A stretch of 64,000 nucleotides of DNA from assembly GCF_963576675.1 (NCBI RefSeq), contig NC_088911.1:79637256-79701255 (forward strand), written 5' to 3'. This DNA comes from Euphorbia lathyris (Eukaryota > Streptophyta > Magnoliopsida > Malpighiales > Euphorbiaceae). Positions 60,633 through 64,000 of this stretch are shown here, one piece after another. The stretch's first letter is position 1, and each line of letters starts with the position of its first letter. The notes under the pieces were generated by a model that worked only from the letters and a program-made list of their open reading frames with translations, ran no database searches and was not told the origin of the DNA. The position numbers and the translations under genes were made by a program.

Positions 60633-61968
60633 TGTTGAAACACCTTTCCACATAATTTTGATTTGACAAAATTGTTTAAGTATAAATTAGAATACATATT
60701 CTAAACACACTAAGTTTAAATGCTTTGATTTATTCTACTAATGTGTTTGTTCAATGTTGAGTATAAATGTTATAAGTCATAAGGATTGGAAGGCCCAAGC
60801 CCAATAAGGAAGCAAAGGCCCAAGTCAAACAACTCAGTACACTCGGCCCGCGTATGTCAAGACTTTGTCGTTTTGGAAAAAAACGCAACTCAGCAAACGG
60901 AAGAATCTAGAAGACCTTCGGGAACAACTTCACAATGAAGCTGCTGAGTAGTCTCGACAAAGCGTACAAGACAGCAGCTGGCAAAGGAAAACTTCCAGAC
61001 AAAGTGTTTCCTCTTTTAGCAAAGTTCAGACGACACAGGGTGCTGTCCAGTTGACTTTACTATAAAAGGAGAGACCATCTGCTGAGCTGACCGAGGACAG
61101 AAGATACATGATTGTGATTGGCCGAGAGCTCTGTGCAAGTCAGGATGACAACGACATATAGCCGTTTCCCTCCAACGGTTATTTCGAAATTCGAAATGAC
61201 CGAATGACCAGACGTCTCTATAAATAGTGCCATCACAAGCTTCACAATACACAGAACTTCATCAAGCCATTACGCTGTCCAAATCTCTACAAGTTCTGCA
61301 AGCAAGAAGCAAAGCAAAATTCTTACACTACATTTTCATATCTGTGTAAAAGTCTAGAGTGATTGTAAATCGTCTAAAGTGTCTTAGCACATCTTTGTAT
61401 TAGGACAAAAACACTTATCATTTCTAGAGATAGAAAGGAGAGGCTGAGTACTCGGTTTTAAGTACTCAGCGGAGAGATTAGGATTGAGTAGAAGTATAGA
61501 GGAATGTACTCTTGTCATACTCAATTGCTGATATTGTAAAAGGTTTGAGGCTCTACCTTTAAAGAGCTCAGTAGAGGATTCGAAATCTCGGAAGTGTTCC
61601 GGGGACAGGACGTAGGCTTAGAAGAAGCCGAACCTGGATAAATCTGCTGAGTGAAGTATTTCTAAACCTTAACTCCTTATTTATATTGCTTGCTTTAAAT
61701 AATCAAAACTGACCAAGTAAAGAGGTCAAGTTGAGTTGTGCGCGTTGAACGTCTGAGCTCAGGAATAGACTCTAAGTGCTATCTCCTGACTCAAGCTAAG
61801 AAACTGACCTAGTCACCTGTTGACTAAGCCAGTATCTTGCTGTTTACTCAGCGCCGCTGTTGAAACCTTTTTCTTTAGAAAAAGAAGTCTGCCCAAATTG
61901 TGAAAAAGTTTAAATAGTTCCTAACCCCCCCCTTGGAACTATACTTGCAACTGAACAAGGGACCAACA
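60633..61968 (+). repeat. 3' LTR of Copia copy 2
   Basis: 1336 bp, TGTTGAAACACC to GGGACCAACA, followed by the target duplication ATCTT. TATA box at 61219. Confidence 0.95.
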
Positions 61969-62130
61969 ATCTTCACATGAATTTGGCACCAAATTAATTG
62001 GCGCGAAAAATAGGGACAACTTTGTCGTCGGTGGACAATCGGTAAATAATATTTGGCGCCAATTTAGAAATATATGTATCGTTTGTAAGTCGTCGGTAAT
62101 TCATGTGTTGCTATGTCGTTGCTAACATGT

Positions 62131-62802
62131 GTTGTCGGGAAATTGTTTATATGTGGTTTCTAAATTCAATAATATGAAAGTCGTTTGTAATATTGTCATT
62201 GGCAATAATAAATCATCAAATTTATATAATTTTTAAATAATTTTAAAACTAATAAATAATATCTCATACACCAAAATAATAAAAAATACGAATCAAGTCA
62301 TCAAACTAATAAGATAATATATCCAAAATAATCACACAATATATCCAAAATTACTTTAATAATCTAGTTTTTGAGCTTTAAAAGGCTAGAGTTTTGAAAG
62401 TGGTATGAACTATTCTAAAATCATAATCCTAATGTAGCAAAAAGATAGGACAATCAAGCTACCAAGAAAAAATATTCCAAAATTACAATCCTAAATCAAT
62501 AACTATATAAGGACCCTTATAAAGTACTTTCTTTGATTCATGCAGCATTTCACCCCTTTCCCACTCAGTCGTGATATTGCTCAACGACCACAGTCGAAGA
62601 GGACCTGCGACTACACCACTCCTGAAGGAAGACGAAGAACAAGTAGCCCTCCAAATACACTGCAAAACCAGAAAGAAAATCATAATCAATTTGACAATTT
62701 TGTCACAAAGATGCCATTCCATGCATCTATCTTATACTTGGGTAAAAGAAAGAGGTTCAAATATTATGAGGCGTAACGCCTGTAGACAATTTTGTAATCA
62801 TA
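62131..62802. other. CACTA interior, no gene recognised
   Basis: AT-rich sequence. Around 62520-62780 is a GC-richer patch with short open frames on both strands (about 78-79 codons each) and no domain I recognise. It may be another captured fragment, but I cannot support that. Confidence 0.4.
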
Positions 62803-63065
62803 CTTAAAGAACCTAACAAGACTCAGAATCCACAATCATGCAAAGATGAGTTTAAGCTCAAGGTCAAGATAAGCATACTTAAAAGAACATAACAAGACTC
62901 ATAAATCCATGAAAAAAAAGATGAGTTTAAGCTCAAGTTCAAGATAAGCATACTTAAAAAACCTATCAAGACTCATAATCCATGATAAAAAAAAAGATGA
63001 GTTTAAGCTCAAGCTCAAGAAAAGCATACTTAAAGAAATTAACAAGACTCATAATCCATAATCAT
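62803..63065. repeat. Minisatellite, ~82-bp unit, about 3.5 copies
   Basis: Each unit holds AACAAGACTCATAATCCA-like sequence, then AAGATGAGTTTAAGCTCAAG and AGCATACTTAAA. Copies start near 62803, 62885, 62960 and 63035. It lies just before the exon-like fragment at 63115. Confidence 0.85.
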
Positions 63066-63114
63066 CCAGAATAGCAGGAATTCCACATCTATGAATAAAT
63101 GTGTAATCTAGATC

Positions 63115-63277
63115 ATGCTTCCCATATTTTATTGCCCTCGGCAAGATGCAAACCAGTAGCAATGACAGCATGCTCAAAAATACTTCTTGCTTTTGAAACG
63201 CCATCAGCAGAACATTCACGCACTGACGGATCGGATTCTTGTACATAATTCAAGTAGTCACACCAAAGAGGGACATA
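63115..63277 (-). pseudogene. Exon-like fragment of a HAT-repeat (SART3-like) protein
   Basis: Minus strand, starting directly after TTTTATGCAG (a good acceptor). It reads YVPLWCDYLNYVQESDPSVR, then VSKARSIFEHAVIATGLHLA and KIWEA before a stop. This looks like a half-a-TPR (HAT) repeat, most like the SART3/Prp24-type U4/U6 recycling factor in plants. The frame ends at a TGA, and no other HAT exons are in the window, so it is a fragment. Assigned by recalled pattern. Confidence 0.5.
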
Positions 63278-63749
63278 CTGCATAAAACTATGTTATAGTC
63301 AGTTTTATTACCTTTAAAAGCAAAGCCAGTTCAGTAAACACACAACTATCACATGCATCATGACATGGTATTAGATATCTGAATTGCTACAAATATTGGC
63401 TTCAATTTTCTTGACTTTGAACATTGAACAAGGAGACTTTCCCTTATTTACCCTGACTAAATGGTAAACTTTATAAACCTGAAACCATATTTTACCATCT
63501 CATAAAACTCAAAGATGTGGGATAAGGAAGAGCAAAACTGATTCCTACATATCTCATGAGCTTTAGCTAAGGACATAGTTACCAAGCTACAAGGGCTGTG
63601 CTAGAATAAGTCTTTATCACTATCCCAAGCTTGCATCCAAAAGAAAAGGCATTAACATGAGTTTTGTATTCACAACTGAAAATATATTCCAAATTGACCA
63701 ACAATATAATAGCATAAATGCATATAGTCAACAATCCAACTTTTAAACA

Positions 63750-63886
63750 AATGGAGGTTGTAACAGAATAGAGATGCTTTTAAACAAATTCTCATCATTT
63801 TCTCCACCCTCTGCCTCACCATATACAATAGCTTCAGCAGCAATTCCAGCAAAAAGCACAGTGCAGTACATAGAGATTACACGATG
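63750..63886 (-). pseudogene. Exon-like fragment of an M41-peptidase-like plastid protein
   Basis: Minus strand, directly after an acceptor TTATTATTCCAG. It reads HRVISMYCTVLFAGIAAEA then IVYGEAEGGENDENLFKSI and LLQPPF. The AGIAAEA block with the acidic ENDEN segment recalls a conserved plant plastid protein related to the FtsH peptidase C-terminus. A GT donor may end the exon. The HAT-like fragment 470 bp further on belongs to an unrelated gene, on the same strand. Identity is from memory and moderate. Confidence 0.45.
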
Positions 63887-64000
63887 CTGGAATAATAACA
63901 GATTATGGGGAAGAGAAAACAAGCAATCCAATTATGTTGTCAATCCGATTGAAGCTCATCCTTGGGGAAGGAATGGGTGGTCCGGGAACAACTAACTATC

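Larger units (their letters stand above)
50519..61968 (+). mobile_element. Copia retrotransposon copy 2 (Sirevirus-like), nearly complete
   Basis: 11,450 bp with two full LTRs (1337 and 1336 bp) and the perfect 5-bp duplication ATCTT (50514-50518 and 61969-61973). gag, pol and ORF3 are open except for one A10 frameshift in integrase. The LTRs differ by roughly 17 substitutions by eye, about 1.3%, so insertion was recent. It is nested in the CACTA element. The integrase has lost its first catalytic Asp, so this copy cannot integrate on its own protein. Confidence 0.96.
50221..64000. mobile_element. CACTA transposon, left end to window edge, interrupted by Copia copy 2
   Basis: The terminus CACTACAAGAAAAA is the plant CACTA (En/Spm) signature. 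Subterminal repeats of GTCGTCGGTAA and TTACCGACGAC follow to 50513 and continue after the retrotransposon (62000-62130: GTCGTCGGTGGACAATCGG and others). The second terminal repeat is not seen before 64000, so the right edge is unknown and may lie outside the window. Host-gene-like exon fragments at 63115-63277 and 63750-63886 may be captured sequence. Confidence 0.75.

Overview
The window is nuclear DNA from a flowering plant, most likely a eudicot. It is AT-rich, its genes carry spliceosomal GT-AG introns, and one gene is an intronless DYW-type PPR protein, a plant-specific class. Plant transposon families are nested throughout. I cannot name the species. The three intact host genes (an NDR/tricorner kinase, the splicing factor SF3B5 and the PPR-DYW protein) lie in the same order on the same strand. 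From memory this matches the Arabidopsis neighbourhood At3g23310-At3g23325-At3g23330, which suggests a small island of conserved synteny inside repeat-rich sequence.

Layout. 1-3300: AT-rich sequence with no gene I can support. 3340-16080: a decayed LINE on the minus strand, split by an 11-kb Copia element (copy 1, 4101-15118). 16395-20830: a decayed Mutator-like element with transposase fragments on the plus strand and, on the minus strand, a DUF1985 plus Ulp1-protease gene relic. 20861-23123: foldback elements and a MITE. 23340-32700: the NDR kinase gene with 13 coding exons, two upstream ORFs in its leader and a hAT element in coding intron 2. 33232-38720: a foldback element, an Emigrant-like MITE, tandem repeats, a second relic of the same Mutator-like family and a Tourist-like MITE. 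39005-40913: SF3B5 in four exons with a SINE in intron 3. 42194-42362: a relic of an LRR receptor kinase N-terminus. 42722-46267: a hAT element carrying a foldback element, a non-autonomous Mutator-like element and a MITE. 46383-48530: the PPR-DYW gene. 49169-64000: an LTR remnant, a 5'-truncated LINE and a CACTA transposon. The CACTA element is interrupted by Copia copy 2 (50519-61968, perfect ATCTT target duplication), and beyond it lie exon fragments that look like they came from two unrelated host genes.

The two Copia copies belong to one family and look like Sireviruses. They have about 1.34-kb LTRs, an initiator-Met primer site, gag with three zinc knuckles, pol in PR-INT-RT-RH order, a large third ORF after pol, and repeated polypurine tracts. 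Comparing the copies is informative. Both have a TATA box about 110 bp ahead of ORF3, both have a consensus splice donor just after the gag stop, and both share an A10-run frameshift in integrase. Copy 2 has lost the first integrase catalytic Asp (D to N). Copy 1 has five stop codons, all from C-to-T or G-to-A transitions. Neither copy can encode a full working pol, but ORF3 is intact in copy 2.

The most novel-looking signals are the separately promoted ORF3 (basic, acidic and coiled-coil regions, no clear membrane anchor), the possible exon-capturing CACTA element, and the family of modular foldback elements flanked by 9-bp duplications.
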